Assembly (NCBI RefSeq): GCF_017592475.1
Contig: NZ_JAGFNP010000004.1
Span: 124,001-188,000 of the forward strand
DNA length: 64,000 nt
Origin: Glycomyces niveus
Lineage (GTDB): Bacteria > Actinomycetota > Actinomycetes > Mycobacteriales > Micromonosporaceae
Reading direction: 5' to 3'
The notes below the pieces were generated by a model, which was not told the DNA's origin, ran no database searches, and saw only the letters and a program-made list of their open reading frames with translations. The position numbers were made by a program, and so were the translations under genes. Of the stretch, positions 50,234-60,199 are shown piece by piece. Numbering within the stretch: the first letter of the stretch is position 1; each line of letters opens with the position of its first letter.

Positions 50234-51262
50234 TCAGCGGAGCGGGTCGCTCGCGAAGGCGCGCATGCCGTCCGCGAACGCGGTCTCGGCGCGGAAGCCG
50301 ATGGCCGCGGCGGCGAGGTCCGGGGAGGCGACGACATGGCGGACGTCACCGAGGCGGTACTCCCCCGTGACCACCGGTTCGGGGGCACCCGGGAACGCGG
50401 CGGCGAGGGCGCGGGCCATGTCGCCGACGGTGTGCGGTTCGCCGCTGGCGACGTTGCAGGCGCCCGTCCAGTCGCTGTCGAGGGCGAGGACGTTCGCTCG
50501 GGCGACGTCGTGGACGTGCACGAAGTCGCGGGTCTGGGCGCCGTCCTCGAAGACCCTCGGCACGCCGCCCGACTCGAGCGCGCTGCGGAAGATGCTCGCG
50601 ACCCCGGCGTACGGCGTGTCGCGGGGCATCCGGGGGCCGTAGACGTTGTGGTAGCGCAGGGCGCAGACCCGCGCGCCCGACTCCCGGCCGTACAGGAACG
50701 CGAGGTGCTCGGTGTGGACCTTGGTGGCGGCGTAGACGTTCCGGGGATCGAGCGGGGCCTCCTCGGTGACCGTCGCCCAGGCAAGGGCGGTGCCGCAGTG
50801 CGGGCAGCGGGGGTCGAACCGGCCCGCGTCGAGGTCGGCGCGGCGGCGCGGCTCGGCGCGCACATCGCCGTGCTCTGGGCACCGGTAGCGGCCTTCGCCG
50901 TAGACGACCATCGAGGACGCGACGACGAGGCGGCCGGCGAACGAGCGCCGCCAAAGCGCCCGCAGCAGGGTCGCGGTGCCGAGGTCGTTGTCGGCCACGT
51001 AGCCGGTCACATCGTCGAAGTCGACGCCGAGGCCGACGCGGGCGGCCTGGTGGCAGACGGCGTCGACGCCCTCGGTCGCGTTCCGCACGGCGTCCTCGTC
51101 GTTGAGGTCGCCGACGATGAGCTCGACCGGGTCCGGCAGGTCGGGGGCCTTCTCGTGGGCGGTGAGGGAGTCGAGGACGACGACCCGGTCGCCGCGCGCG
51201 GCGAGCCGCTCGACGATTCCGCCGCCGATGAACCCGGCGCCGCCGGTCACGAGTACACGCAT
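50234..51262 (-). CDS. NAD-dependent epimerase/dehydratase with zinc-ribbon-like insert
   Basis: 342 residues. The extended SDR fold is complete: VTGGAGFIGGGIVERLA at the start, SSMVVYGEG, and the catalytic YAATKVHTEH (Tyr-x-x-x-Lys). Between residues about 125 and 160 an insertion holds YRCPEHGDV and RCPHCGTALAW, three or four metal-type ligands, which ordinary sugar epimerases lack. It probably acts on a nucleotide sugar. Last gene of a minus-strand run (regulator, kinase, GT-C transferase, epimerase). Confidence 0.88.
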   Translation of the reverse strand: MRVLVTGGAGFIGGGIVERLAARGDRVVVLDSLTAHEKAPDLPDPVELIVGDLNDEDAVRNATEGVDAVCHQAARVGLGVDFDDVTGYVADNDLGTATLLRALWRRSFAGRLVVASSMVVYGEGRYRCPEHGDVRAEPRRRADLDAGRFDPRCPHCGTALAWATVTEEAPLDPRNVYAATKVHTEHLAFLYGRESGARVCALRYHNVYGPRMPRDTPYAGVASIFRSALESGGVPRVFEDGAQTRDFVHVHDVARANVLALDSDWTGACNVASGEPHTVGDMARALAAAFPGAPEPVVTGEYRLGDVRHVVASPDLAAAAIGFRAETAFADGMRAFASDPLR

Positions 51263-51280
51263 GTTCGGTCCTTTCTCAGG

Positions 51281-52567
51281 TCACCACTGCACGCGCAGTG
51301 CGGCGGCGATGACGACGGCGACGGCCAGTTGGAGCGCCAGCCACGCGCGGGGGCGCGTCAGGGCGCATCCGGCCAGGAGCACCAGGGGCATGAACGGCTG
51401 CCAGATACGTTCCACTTCGGACGACGACATGCCCGAGAGGTCCGCGGCGGCCACGGCCGCCAGGCACGAGCCGACCACGAGCCACATGCGGCGGTCGCGC
51501 AGCCGGGCGAGCGCCACCGCGGTCGCCGGGCCGAGCGCGAGCTCGAACACCGCGAGGTTCGCGAGCAGGAAGTACCAGTACCCGCGCAGCGCGGCCACGC
51601 CCGCGTAGTACCGCACCCGCGTGGCCTGCAGCCCTTCGAGCCACCAGTAGCCCCACGCCAGCGGCAGGAGCACGACCGCCGCGGCCAGCGCGCCGCCGCC
51701 GAGGAGCACGCCCCAGCGGCGGCGCCAGGCCGCGACCGCGACGAGCGGGACCGCCAGCAGCGCGGCGGAGAAGGTCAGCATGAGCGCCGCGCCCGCGAGC
51801 AGTCCGCCCGCGGCGGTGAGCAGCGCGGCCCGGCCGCCGGTGCGGTTCGTGGCCAGTACGAGGCAGGCGACGGCGGATAGGGTGACGCCCGCGAAGACCA
51901 GGTCGGCGTTGTTCTGCCAGAACGCCGCGGGCGCGAGGGCGAGGAACGGTGCCGCCCTGCGGGTCAGGCGCTCTCCGGCTACGTCCCGGCCGATCGTCAG
52001 GGCCGCGGCGATCGCGGCCGCGACGCCGAGTTTGACGACCGTGTTCTGGAAGACGAGGCCGTCGAGGCCGAGTTGTGCTGCACCCCAGAAGAACAGGACC
52101 AGCCCGGGAGGATGCGACTGCATGTGGACCGGGACCTCGCCCGCGAGCTGGACCTCGGTGTAGCCCTCGAGGAACGGGCCGAATCCGCCCGCCTCGTCCA
52201 CGAGGTTCGTGTGGCCCGCGTAGTGGTTGTCGAGGTCGATCCAGGTCAGCGGGTGCGAGTGCGCGAGGGCCATTGCGAGGCTGAAGGCGGTGCCCGCCAG
52301 CGTGGTCGCGAGCAGGGCGTAGCGCCAGCGCCAGCGCGCGCAGATCGGGGGCAGGAACGCGATGATCAACGCGCCCATGGCGATAGGGGCGAGGAGCCCG
52401 GCGTCGAGGTGCCATTCCCAGCTGCCGTAGAGCGGCATCGCGCCGAGTTGGAGGTTGCCGGTGGCGTTCGCGAGCTTCTCTTGTCCGAGGGTCCAGACGA
52501 GGGCCAGGAGCAGTGCCCATGCGGTGAGGACGGACGCGGCCTGGAGTGCCGCCCGGCGGCCGGTCAT
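51281..52567 (-). CDS. GT-C-type polytopic glycosyltransferase
   Basis: 428 residues with ten or more hydrophobic helices. The loop DLDNHYAGHTNLVDEAGGFG, with SHPPGLVLFFWG behind it, is the pattern of lipid-linked-sugar-dependent transferases (ArnT/PMT-like; GT39 relatives). It likely moves a sugar from a polyprenyl phosphate onto a surface molecule outside the membrane. ATG 52567 overlaps the stop of the kinase gene (four bases), so it is translationally coupled to the two-component system. Confidence 0.8.
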   Translation of the reverse strand: MTGRRAALQAASVLTAWALLLALVWTLGQEKLANATGNLQLGAMPLYGSWEWHLDAGLLAPIAMGALIIAFLPPICARWRWRYALLATTLAGTAFSLAMALAHSHPLTWIDLDNHYAGHTNLVDEAGGFGPFLEGYTEVQLAGEVPVHMQSHPPGLVLFFWGAAQLGLDGLVFQNTVVKLGVAAAIAAALTIGRDVAGERLTRRAAPFLALAPAAFWQNNADLVFAGVTLSAVACLVLATNRTGGRAALLTAAGGLLAGAALMLTFSAALLAVPLVAVAAWRRRWGVLLGGGALAAAVVLLPLAWGYWWLEGLQATRVRYYAGVAALRGYWYFLLANLAVFELALGPATAVALARLRDRRMWLVVGSCLAAVAAADLSGMSSSEVERIWQPFMPLVLLAGCALTRPRAWLALQLAVAVVIAAALRVQW

Positions 52568-53792
52568 CGTGCTCCGCTGGGGAGGGTGACGGTGAAGCGG
52601 CAGCCGCCGTCGGCGTTCGCGGCGGTCACCGCGCCGCCGTGGGCTTCGATGAGGCCGCGGCTGATCGCGAGGCCGAGGCCGCCGCCGCGGTCGTCGCGGG
52701 CGCGGGCCTGGTCGCCGCGGAAGGCTATGTCGAACACGCGCGGCAGGTCGGCGTCGGGGATGCCGCCGCATTCGTCGGTGACGTGCAGGATCGCGGCTTC
52801 CGCGGAGGCGGCGGCTTCGACGGTGACGGTGCCGCCCGGCGGCGTGTGCCGGATCGCGTTGTCGAACAGGTTGTCCAGGGCGCGGCAGTACTCGCGCGCG
52901 GCGACTTCGATCGGCGGGAGCGGCGCGACCCGTTCGACGAGGGTGACGCCCTTGACCTCGGCGGCCGCGCCGGCTCCGGCCAGCGCGTCGGCGAGGGCGT
53001 CGCACACTTCGACCTTCTCGCTGCCGAGGCGCAGTGAGCCGCTGTTGATGCGGGAGAGCTCGAAGAGGTCGTCGACGAGGGCGGTGAGGCGTTCGGCGTC
53101 GGTGCGGATCTGGGAGTGGTAACGCTTGACGGCGGCGTCATCGTCGACCACGCCGTCGTCGAGGGCTTCGGCCATGGCGCGGATCGTGGCGAGGGGCGCG
53201 CGGAGGTCGTGCGAGACCCAGGCGATGAGTTCGCGCCGCGAGGATTCGAGGGCGCGCTCGCGCCGCTGGGACTCGTCGAGGCGGCGGGAGACGGCGGCGA
53301 GTTCGCCTGCGAGCGAGGCGAGTTCGCCCGGGCCGGTCACGGGCGGGGCGGACGCGGCGCTGATGCGGCCGTCGCTGCCGACCATGGTGCGGGCGTAGGC
53401 GCCGACCTGTTCGGCGCCCGCGCCGATGTCGTCGCCGAGCTGCCAGGCCGCGCCGAAGGCCACGCCGGAGGCGACGATGAGGACCACGAAGAGCAGCACG
53501 AGGTCGTGGAAGGAGATGAACATGGCGAGGGCGGCGGTGACGACGCCGGTGGCGGCGACCAGGACCGAGGAGAGGGCGACGGTCATGGTCTGGACGCGGG
53601 CGGGGCGGCTGCGCAGGCGGCGGAGCACGAGGCCGCCGCCGACGCCGGCCACGGAGGAGGCGACCGCGGCTACGGCGATGAGGACGGCGATGTCCTTGGG
53701 CGGGAAGTCGAACGCGAACGCGAGGACGGTGGCGGCGGCGAGCGCGACCGCGAGGATGAGCAGGGATCCGGCGAAGCGGCGCGGGTGGGCCA

Positions 53793-53793
<1 letters not shown>
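52564..53793 (-). CDS. Sensor histidine kinase, OmpR-partner type
   Basis: 409 residues from ATG 53793. Four hydrophobic helices at about 10-120, HAMP-like linker, phospho-acceptor His in WVSHDLRAPLATIRAMAEAL, N box REYCRALDNLFDNAIRHTP and G boxes (GGLGLAIS). Complete kinase. Pairs with the OmpR-type regulator at 53793 (overlap at ATGA/TCAT) and is co-translated with the GT-C gene. Signal unknown. Confidence 0.95.
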
Positions 53794-54482
<689 letters not shown>

Positions 54483-54582
54483 GGCACTACGATGCCCGAT
54501 CGCCCGGGCCCGCGTCACCCGACGGGCCGAGACTTTCGCATACCGTAAGGATCTTCGCGGGTTCTGGGGCCGGTCCGGTCCG

Positions 54583-54588
54583 TAGCAT
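54583..54588 (+). promoter_or_regulatory. -10 element (TAGCAT) of the DUF2064-GT2 gene
   Basis: TAGCAT seven bases before ATG 54596; leaderless start in the divergent gap shared with the response regulator. Confidence 0.55.
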
Positions 54589-54595
54589 CGGGTGC

Positions 54596-55885
54596 ATGCA
54601 GCGGACGCACCTCCTCGTCATGGCGAAGGCCCCGGTCGCGGGCCGGTCCAAGACCCGGCTCTCGCCCCCGCTCACGCCGGCGGAGGCCGCCTCGGTCGCC
54701 GAGGCCGCACTGGCCGACACGCTCGAAGCGGTGGCCGGGTGCGGCGCGGAGCGGCGCCTCCTCGCGCTCGAGGGCGAACCGGGGCCGTGGCTGCCCGCAG
54801 GGTTCGAAGTGTTCCCGCAGGTCGAGGGGTCGTTCAACGATCGGCTGGCCGCTGCTTGGGCCCGCGCGGGCGGGCCCGGCCTGCAGATCGGGATGGACAC
54901 GCCGCAGGTGACGCCGGAACTGCTCGAAGCGGCGCTGGCCGTCGTCCTCGACGGGGCTGAAGCGGCGCTCGGGCTCGCTGAGGACGGCGGCTGGTGGGCG
55001 CTGGGCCTGGTCCGGCCGCACCCCGAAGCGTTCGAGGGCGTGCCGATGAGCCGGGCGGATACCGGTCTGCTGCAGCGCAAGCAGCTCGAGGCGATCGGGC
55101 TGGCGGTCGCGGATCTGCCGGTGCTGCGCGACATCGACGACATCGGGGACGCCCGCGCCGTCGCCGCGCTCGCCCCCGCCACGCGCACGGCCGCGCGTGT
55201 GCGCGAGCTGCTCGAGCCCGCCGCGGTCGACGTGGTTCTTCCCGTGCTCGACGAGCGCGAGGCGATCCCTTGGGTGCTGGAGCGGATGCCGGAGGGCTAC
55301 CGCGCCATCGTGGTCGACAACGGCTCGCGCGACGGGTCCGCCGAGGTCGCCGCCCGTCTCGGCGCGCGCGTGGTGGCCGAGCCGCGCCGCGGTTTCGGCG
55401 CGGCCTGCTATGCCGGGCTCGCCGCCGCCACCGCGCCGGTCGTCGCGTTCATGGACTGCGACGCCTCTTTGGACCCCGCCGACCTGCCCGGCGTGTGCGG
55501 GCCGGTCCTGGACGGCGAGGCCGACCTGGTGCTCGGCGCGCGGGACGCCGAAGCGGGGGCGCAGCCGCTGCGCAACCGCCTCGCCAACCGCTATCTCGCC
55601 CGGCAGGTCCGCCGCGGCTTCGGCGTGCCCCTCACCGACCTCGGGCCGATGCGGGCCGCCCGCCGCGAAGCGCTGCTCGGGCTCGGCATGGCCGACCGCC
55701 GCTCCGGCTGGCCGCTCGAAATGGTGCTGCGGGCCGGCAGCGCGGGCTGGCGCATCGCCGAACGGCCCGTCCCCTACCGCGCCCGCACGGGGAGGAGCAA
55801 GGTGACCGGCACGCTCGGGGGCACCCTCCGCGCCGTCAAGGACATGCGGGCGCAGCTGGCGCGGTTCAAAGCGGGACAAGGATGA
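54596..55885 (+). CDS. DUF2064 (TIGR04282-type) domain fused to GT2 glycosyltransferase
   Basis: 429 residues. Residues about 1-200 are the nucleotidyl-/glycosyltransferase-like DUF2064 domain (LLVMAKAPVAGRSKTRLSPP, LQIGMDTPQVTPELLEAA), and about 212-429 is a family-2 glycosyltransferase (VDVVLPVLDEREAIPWVLER, VVDNGSRDGSAEVAARLGA, AFMDCDASLDP). TIGR04282 proteins are often next to a GT2 in so-called arsenosugar-type neighbourhoods; here both are one chain. The product is unknown; a sugar donor for the GT-C gene across the divergent gap is inferred. Confidence 0.85.
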   Translation: MQRTHLLVMAKAPVAGRSKTRLSPPLTPAEAASVAEAALADTLEAVAGCGAERRLLALEGEPGPWLPAGFEVFPQVEGSFNDRLAAAWARAGGPGLQIGMDTPQVTPELLEAALAVVLDGAEAALGLAEDGGWWALGLVRPHPEAFEGVPMSRADTGLLQRKQLEAIGLAVADLPVLRDIDDIGDARAVAALAPATRTAARVRELLEPAAVDVVLPVLDEREAIPWVLERMPEGYRAIVVDNGSRDGSAEVAARLGARVVAEPRRGFGAACYAGLAAATAPVVAFMDCDASLDPADLPGVCGPVLDGEADLVLGARDAEAGAQPLRNRLANRYLARQVRRGFGVPLTDLGPMRAARREALLGLGMADRRSGWPLEMVLRAGSAGWRIAERPVPYRARTGRSKVTGTLGGTLRAVKDMRAQLARFKAGQG

Positions 55886-55896
55886 AGGAGCACACC

Positions 55897-56688
55897 GTGC
55901 ACGAAGGACAGCCCCGGGCCGACATCGGCGTCTTCGGCGGCTCCGGCTTCTACACGCTCGCCGCCGACGCCGAGACCTGGGAGGCCGAGACGCCGTGGGG
56001 GCCGCCGTCAGCGCCGGTCACCATCGCCCGCGTCGGCGAGACGCGGGTGGCGTTCCTGCCGCGGCACGGCGCCGACCACCGGTACCCGCCCCACCGCGTC
56101 AACTACCGGGCCAATGTGGACGCCATGCGGCAGCTGGGCGTGCGGGCGCTCATCGCCCCGTTCGCGGCCGGGTCGCTGCGCCCCGAGATCCGGCCCGGGG
56201 AGTTCGTCGTCTGCGACCAGCTCATCGACCGCACCTGGGGCCGGCCGTCCACGTTCTACGAGTCCTTCGAGGACGGCCCGGTCCACATCCCGTTCGCCGA
56301 GCCGTACGACCCGCGGCTGCGCCGCGTCCTGCTAGAGGCCGCGGGCGAGACCGGCGTGACCGCGCACGACGGCGGCACCGTCGTGGTGATCAACGGCCCC
56401 CGCTTCTCCACCCGCGCCGAATCGCGCGCGCACCGCGAATCCGGCTGGCACGTCGTCAACATGACCCAGTCGCCTGAGGCGCCGCTCGCCATGGAGGCCG
56501 GCATCCCCTTCGCGGGGATCGCCCTGGTCACCGACTACGACGCCGGGCTCGACGAGGACCCCGGAGTGGCGCCCGTGACCGACGCGGCCGTGCTCGCGGT
56601 GTTCGAGGCGAACCTCCACAAGGTGCGCGAGCTCCTGTACGCGGCGGTCCCGAAACTCGCCGCGATCTCCGGACCAGCGGGAACGTAA
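55897..56688 (+). CDS. S-methyl-5'-thioadenosine phosphorylase-family protein
   Basis: 263 residues from GTG 55897, which has AAGGAG six bases before it; an ATG at 55882 overlapping the previous stop would add five residues. GVFGGSGFY, PRHGADHRYPPHRVNYRAN, VINGPRFSTRAES and NMTQSPEAPLAMEAGI are the complete MTA/purine-phosphorylase signature. It cleaves methylthioadenosine (a by-product of polyamine or SAM radical chemistry) with phosphate. In an operon-like row behind the fusion gene. Confidence 0.9.
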   Translation: MHEGQPRADIGVFGGSGFYTLAADAETWEAETPWGPPSAPVTIARVGETRVAFLPRHGADHRYPPHRVNYRANVDAMRQLGVRALIAPFAAGSLRPEIRPGEFVVCDQLIDRTWGRPSTFYESFEDGPVHIPFAEPYDPRLRRVLLEAAGETGVTAHDGGTVVVINGPRFSTRAESRAHRESGWHVVNMTQSPEAPLAMEAGIPFAGIALVTDYDAGLDEDPGVAPVTDAAVLAVFEANLHKVRELLYAAVPKLAAISGPAGT

Positions 56689-56709
56689 GCGAAATGTAAG
56701 GGCATTTCG

Positions 56710-56739
56710 TTGAACGGCGGGCGCCGTCCACCGTAGCGT
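56710..56739 (+). promoter_or_regulatory. -35/-10 promoter of the PLP enzyme gene
   Basis: TTGAAC (56710-56715) and TAGCGT (56734-56739), 18 bases apart; the ATG at 56747 follows seven bases later, so the message is leaderless. This separates the gene from the phosphorylase upstream. Confidence 0.65.
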
Positions 56740-56746
56740 CAGCCTC

Positions 56747-57862
56747 ATGAGCGACAAGCGAACCCGCTTCGAGACCCTGGCCGTGCACGGCGGCGAGCCG
56801 CGGCCCGGCGCGGACGGCTCGGTGGTCTTCCCCCTCTTCCAGGGGACCGTCTTCGAGGCCGACTCGGGCGACGCCCCGTACATCCGGCTCGGCACCAACC
56901 CGTCCCAGCGCCACCTCGAGCACCGGCTCGCGGCCCTCGAAGGCGCCGAGACCGCCGCCGCCACCGCCTCGGGCATGGCCGCGATCACCGCCGCGCTCCA
57001 CAGCGTCCTCGGCGCGGGCGACCACCTCATCGCCGCGGGCGTCTTCCACGGCGGGACCGGCCGGTTCCTCGCCGAGCACGCCGCCCGCCTCGGCTGGGCG
57101 TACGACCTGGTCGACCCCGGCGACCCGGACGCGTGGCGGCGGGCGCTGCGCCCGCGCACCGCCGCGCTCCTGACCGAGACGATCACCAACCCGACGATCC
57201 GGGTCGGCGACCTCGTCGGCGCCGCCCGCTTCGCCCGCGATCACGGGCTGGCCTCCCTCATCGACAACACGCTCGCCACGCCGGTCGTCTTCCGGCCCCA
57301 CCCGGTCGGCTTCGACCTGGTGTGCCACTCGGCGACGAAGGCGCTCAACGGCCACTCCGACATCGCCGCCGGGGCCGTGACCGGCTCGCGCGCGCGGATC
57401 GAACGAGTCCGGTCGGTGCTGTGCGCCTACGGCTCCGCGCTCGACCCCCACGCGGCGTTCCTGCTCTCGCGCGGGCTCAAGACCCTCGCGCTGCGGGTCA
57501 GGCAGCAGAACGCGAACGCGCTCGCGGTCGCCCGGTTCCTGGCCGCGCACGAGGCGATCGAGCAGGTGCGCTACCCCGGCCTGGCCGCGCACCCCGACCA
57601 CGGGCGGGCCGCAGCGTGGTTCGACGGCTTCGGCTCGGTCCTGTCGTTCCGGCCCGTCGGCGGCGCCTCGGCGGCGGACGCCCTGGTCAAGGCCTTGCGG
57701 CTGCCGTACGCGGCGGCGAGCCTCGGCGGCGTCGAATCGCTGGTGACACGCGTGGAGGCGGACGGCCACCCGGACGTGCCGGACGACCTGATCAGGTTCT
57801 CCGCCGGGATCGAGGCGGCCGACGACCTCGTCGCCGACTTCGCGCAGGCGCTCGGCGACTGA
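56747..57862 (+). CDS. Transsulfuration-type PLP-dependent enzyme (Cys/Met metabolism)
   Basis: 371 residues. The fold I pattern is clear: FETLAVHGGEPRPGADGSVV, the glycine-rich TASGMAAITAALHSVLGAGD, and the PLP lysine in CHSATKALNGHSDIAAGA. This is the cystathionine gamma-synthase/lyase group; no safe choice between synthase, lyase and sulfhydrylase. Together with the phosphorylase next door it suggests methionine or sulfur recycling. Confidence 0.9.
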   Translation: MSDKRTRFETLAVHGGEPRPGADGSVVFPLFQGTVFEADSGDAPYIRLGTNPSQRHLEHRLAALEGAETAAATASGMAAITAALHSVLGAGDHLIAAGVFHGGTGRFLAEHAARLGWAYDLVDPGDPDAWRRALRPRTAALLTETITNPTIRVGDLVGAARFARDHGLASLIDNTLATPVVFRPHPVGFDLVCHSATKALNGHSDIAAGAVTGSRARIERVRSVLCAYGSALDPHAAFLLSRGLKTLALRVRQQNANALAVARFLAAHEAIEQVRYPGLAAHPDHGRAAAWFDGFGSVLSFRPVGGASAADALVKALRLPYAAASLGGVESLVTRVEADGHPDVPDDLIRFSAGIEAADDLVADFAQALGD

Positions 57863-57902
57863 TGCGGCCGCGGATTTTAGCGGATCGTAAGCGCCATCGC
57901 CG

Positions 57903-57917
57903 GTTCCGCGGCGGAAC
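57903..57917. promoter_or_regulatory. Palindrome before the molybdopterin oxidoreductase gene
   Basis: GTTCCGC-G-GCGGAAC, a perfect 7-1-7 inverted repeat, seven bases before the candidate -10 (GATCAT, 57924-57929). Possible operator. Confidence 0.35.
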
Positions 57918-57935
57918 AAGCGCGATCATGGAGGC

Positions 57936-59438
57936 ATGGACAACGCGCACCCCGCTTCACGCCGCGCCTGGGCCGCGGCCGGCCTCGTCGCGACGCTCGC
58001 CGGCCTCGCCGTCGGCCACCTCGCCGCCGCCCTGACCGCCCCGCGCGCCGCGCCGCTGTCGGCCCTCGCCGACACCGTCATCGCGGTCGTGCCCCTCGAG
58101 GTGTCGCACTGGTTCATCGAACTCGTCGGCACCCTCGACAAACCCCTGCTCATCATCGGCATCGGGCTCGGAGTCGCCGCCGCCGGTGCCGCGATCGGGG
58201 CACTCTGGCGCACCCGACCCTGGGCCGCGCGGGCCGCCCTCGCCGTCTTCGCCGCCGTCGGCGCGGCCGCGGCCGTCGCCCTCCCCGGCCTGGGCGCCTC
58301 GGCGGCCGTCCCCTCGATCTTCGCCGCGGCGGTCGCGTTCGCGGGACTCCAGTGGTGGGACCACCGGTACCGGACCGAAGCCGCGGGCCGGCGGCGGTTC
58401 CTGGCCGTCGCGGGCGGCGTCGGCGCGGCCGCGCTCGCGGGCTCGTGGTGGGCCTCCAGGGTCGGCCCGGCCGCGATCGAAGCGGACCGCGACCAGCTCG
58501 TCCTGCCCGAACCCGACGCGCCCGCCGTCGAACCCGGCCCCCGCGCCGACCTCGACGCCGAAGGCCTCTCCTCCTACCTGACCCCCAACGGCGACTTCTA
58601 CCGCATCGACACCGCGATCACCGTGCCCCGCGTCGACGTCGACACCTGGACGCTCCGCGTCCACGGCATGGTCGACCGCGAACTCGAGTTCACTATGGAC
58701 GACCTGCTCGGCCGCGAGCTCGTCGAGCGCGACATCACCCTCTGCTGCGTCTCCAACCAGGTCGGCGGCGACCTCGTCGGCAACGCCCGCTGGCTCGGCG
58801 TCTCCCTCCCGGCCCTCCTCGCCGAAGCCGGCGTCGACCCGGCCGCCGACCAGCTCGTCTCCCGCTCGTCGGACGGCTGGACCGCCGGGTCCCCCACCGA
58901 CCTCGTGTTCGACGGGCGCGACGCCCTCATCGCCGTGGGCATGAACGGCCAGCCCCTTCCCGTGGACCACGGCTGGCCCGCCCGCCTGGTCATCCCCGGC
59001 CTGTACGGGTACGTCTCGGCCACCAAGTGGCTCACCGAACTCGAACTGACCACCTTCGACGCCTACGACGCGTACTGGATCACCCGCGGCTGGTCCACCC
59101 CCAGGCCCATCAAGACCCAGTCCCGCATCGACACGCCCCGCCGAAAGGCCGAGTCGGGTACCGTCGCCGTCGCTGGCGTCGCCTGGGCCCAGCACCGCGG
59201 AATCTCGGCCGTGGAACTGCGCGTGGACGACGGCGACTGGCAGCCGTGCGAACTGTCCGATGTGGCCACCACCGACACCTGGCGGCAGTGGCTCCTCGAA
59301 TGGGACGCCTCCCCCGGCGACCACACCCTCACCGTTCGCGCCACCGACGGCGACGGCATCGTCCAGACCAGCGAAGTCCAGGGCGTCATCCCCGACGGCG
59401 CCACCGGACTCCACAGCATCACGGTCACCGTGGACTGA
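57936..59438 (+). CDS. Molybdopterin-dependent oxidoreductase (sulfite-oxidase-like), membrane-anchored
   Basis: 500 residues from ATG 57936. Residues 1-160 have about five hydrophobic helices, a link with Arg-rich RRRFLAVAGGVG (twin-Arg-like) follows, then the molybdopterin domain: TPNGDFYRIDTAITVPRVD, the cofactor cysteine in ITLCCVSNQVGGDLVGNARW, and the dimer domain at the end (VAVAGVAWAQHRGISAVELR). The Mo ligand Cys is present. The domain faces outside. The substrate is unknown: methionine sulfoxide or sulfite are family possibilities. Confidence 0.88.
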   Translation: MDNAHPASRRAWAAAGLVATLAGLAVGHLAAALTAPRAAPLSALADTVIAVVPLEVSHWFIELVGTLDKPLLIIGIGLGVAAAGAAIGALWRTRPWAARAALAVFAAVGAAAAVALPGLGASAAVPSIFAAAVAFAGLQWWDHRYRTEAAGRRRFLAVAGGVGAAALAGSWWASRVGPAAIEADRDQLVLPEPDAPAVEPGPRADLDAEGLSSYLTPNGDFYRIDTAITVPRVDVDTWTLRVHGMVDRELEFTMDDLLGRELVERDITLCCVSNQVGGDLVGNARWLGVSLPALLAEAGVDPAADQLVSRSSDGWTAGSPTDLVFDGRDALIAVGMNGQPLPVDHGWPARLVIPGLYGYVSATKWLTELELTTFDAYDAYWITRGWSTPRPIKTQSRIDTPRRKAESGTVAVAGVAWAQHRGISAVELRVDDGDWQPCELSDVATTDTWRQWLLEWDASPGDHTLTVRATDGDGIVQTSEVQGVIPDGATGLHSITVTVD

Positions 59439-60189
59439 GCGGCCTCCCGCAGATGGTGATGATCGAACCGGAATCGTCCGGGTGGAAGGGGTCGCGATCC
59501 CAGGTGCCGTACCGCTCGGCGACCGTGAACCCGGACTCCGCCAAGAGTCGGTCCAGATCGGACACTGAGGTGAAGCGAAGGGCGCCGGAAGCGGTGAGCG
59601 GCCGGCCCCAGTGCGGCCCGGTGAAGACCGTGGCCACGGTGACCACGCCGTCTTCGTCGGGCTCGCTCGCCTCGTGGTGCACACGCAATCGGGCCCCGGC
59701 CGGATCGATGACCTCGTACGGGTGGTCGGGGTTCCAGTGCCGCCATTCGCGGCACGCCGGGTTGCGCGTGTCGAAGGCGAACCGTCCGCCACTGGCCAGG
59801 GCGCGGCGGATCGCGACGAGCGAGTCGTGAACAGTGGCGTCGTCGAGCAGGAACTGGAACGCGTTGCCGCTCATGACTGCCAGATCGAATTCGCCGGTCC
59901 ATGGCGTCTGCGCCGCGGTGGCGAGCCGCCATTCGGCCGCATCGCTCTCGCGGGCCTGATCGAGCATGGCGGTGTCGGGATCGAGGCCGGCCAGATGCCC
60001 GGTGTGCCCCTCGGCCCGGGCCCGCCGCAGCAGAGTCCCGGTCCCGCACCCGACGTCGAGCACCCGCTCGGCGGCCATGACCAGGTCGAGGTAGAAGGCG
60101 TCGCCGGCGCCCCACGGGTTGAGGCGGTCGTAGAGGACTGCGTCGAGCGTCTCTCCGTCGAGCGCGGCCGGGTCGTAGGTTCGTGTCAC
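59425..60189 (-). CDS. Class I SAM-dependent methyltransferase
   Basis: 254 residues from GTG 60189. Motif I VLDVGCGTGTLLRRARAEG, motif II GLDPDTAMLDQARE, and FDTRNPACREWRHWNPDHPY in the substrate region. The last 14 bases overlap the convergent molybdopterin gene. Start is 10 bases after the NhaA stop on the same strand, so it is probably in the nhaA transcript. Acceptor unknown. Confidence 0.9.
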   Translation of the reverse strand: MTRTYDPAALDGETLDAVLYDRLNPWGAGDAFYLDLVMAAERVLDVGCGTGTLLRRARAEGHTGHLAGLDPDTAMLDQARESDAAEWRLATAAQTPWTGEFDLAVMSGNAFQFLLDDATVHDSLVAIRRALASGGRFAFDTRNPACREWRHWNPDHPYEVIDPAGARLRVHHEASEPDEDGVVTVATVFTGPHWGRPLTASGALRFTSVSDLDRLLAESGFTVAERYGTWDRDPFHPDDSGSIITICGRPLSPR

Positions 60190-60199
60190 GGCACGATCC

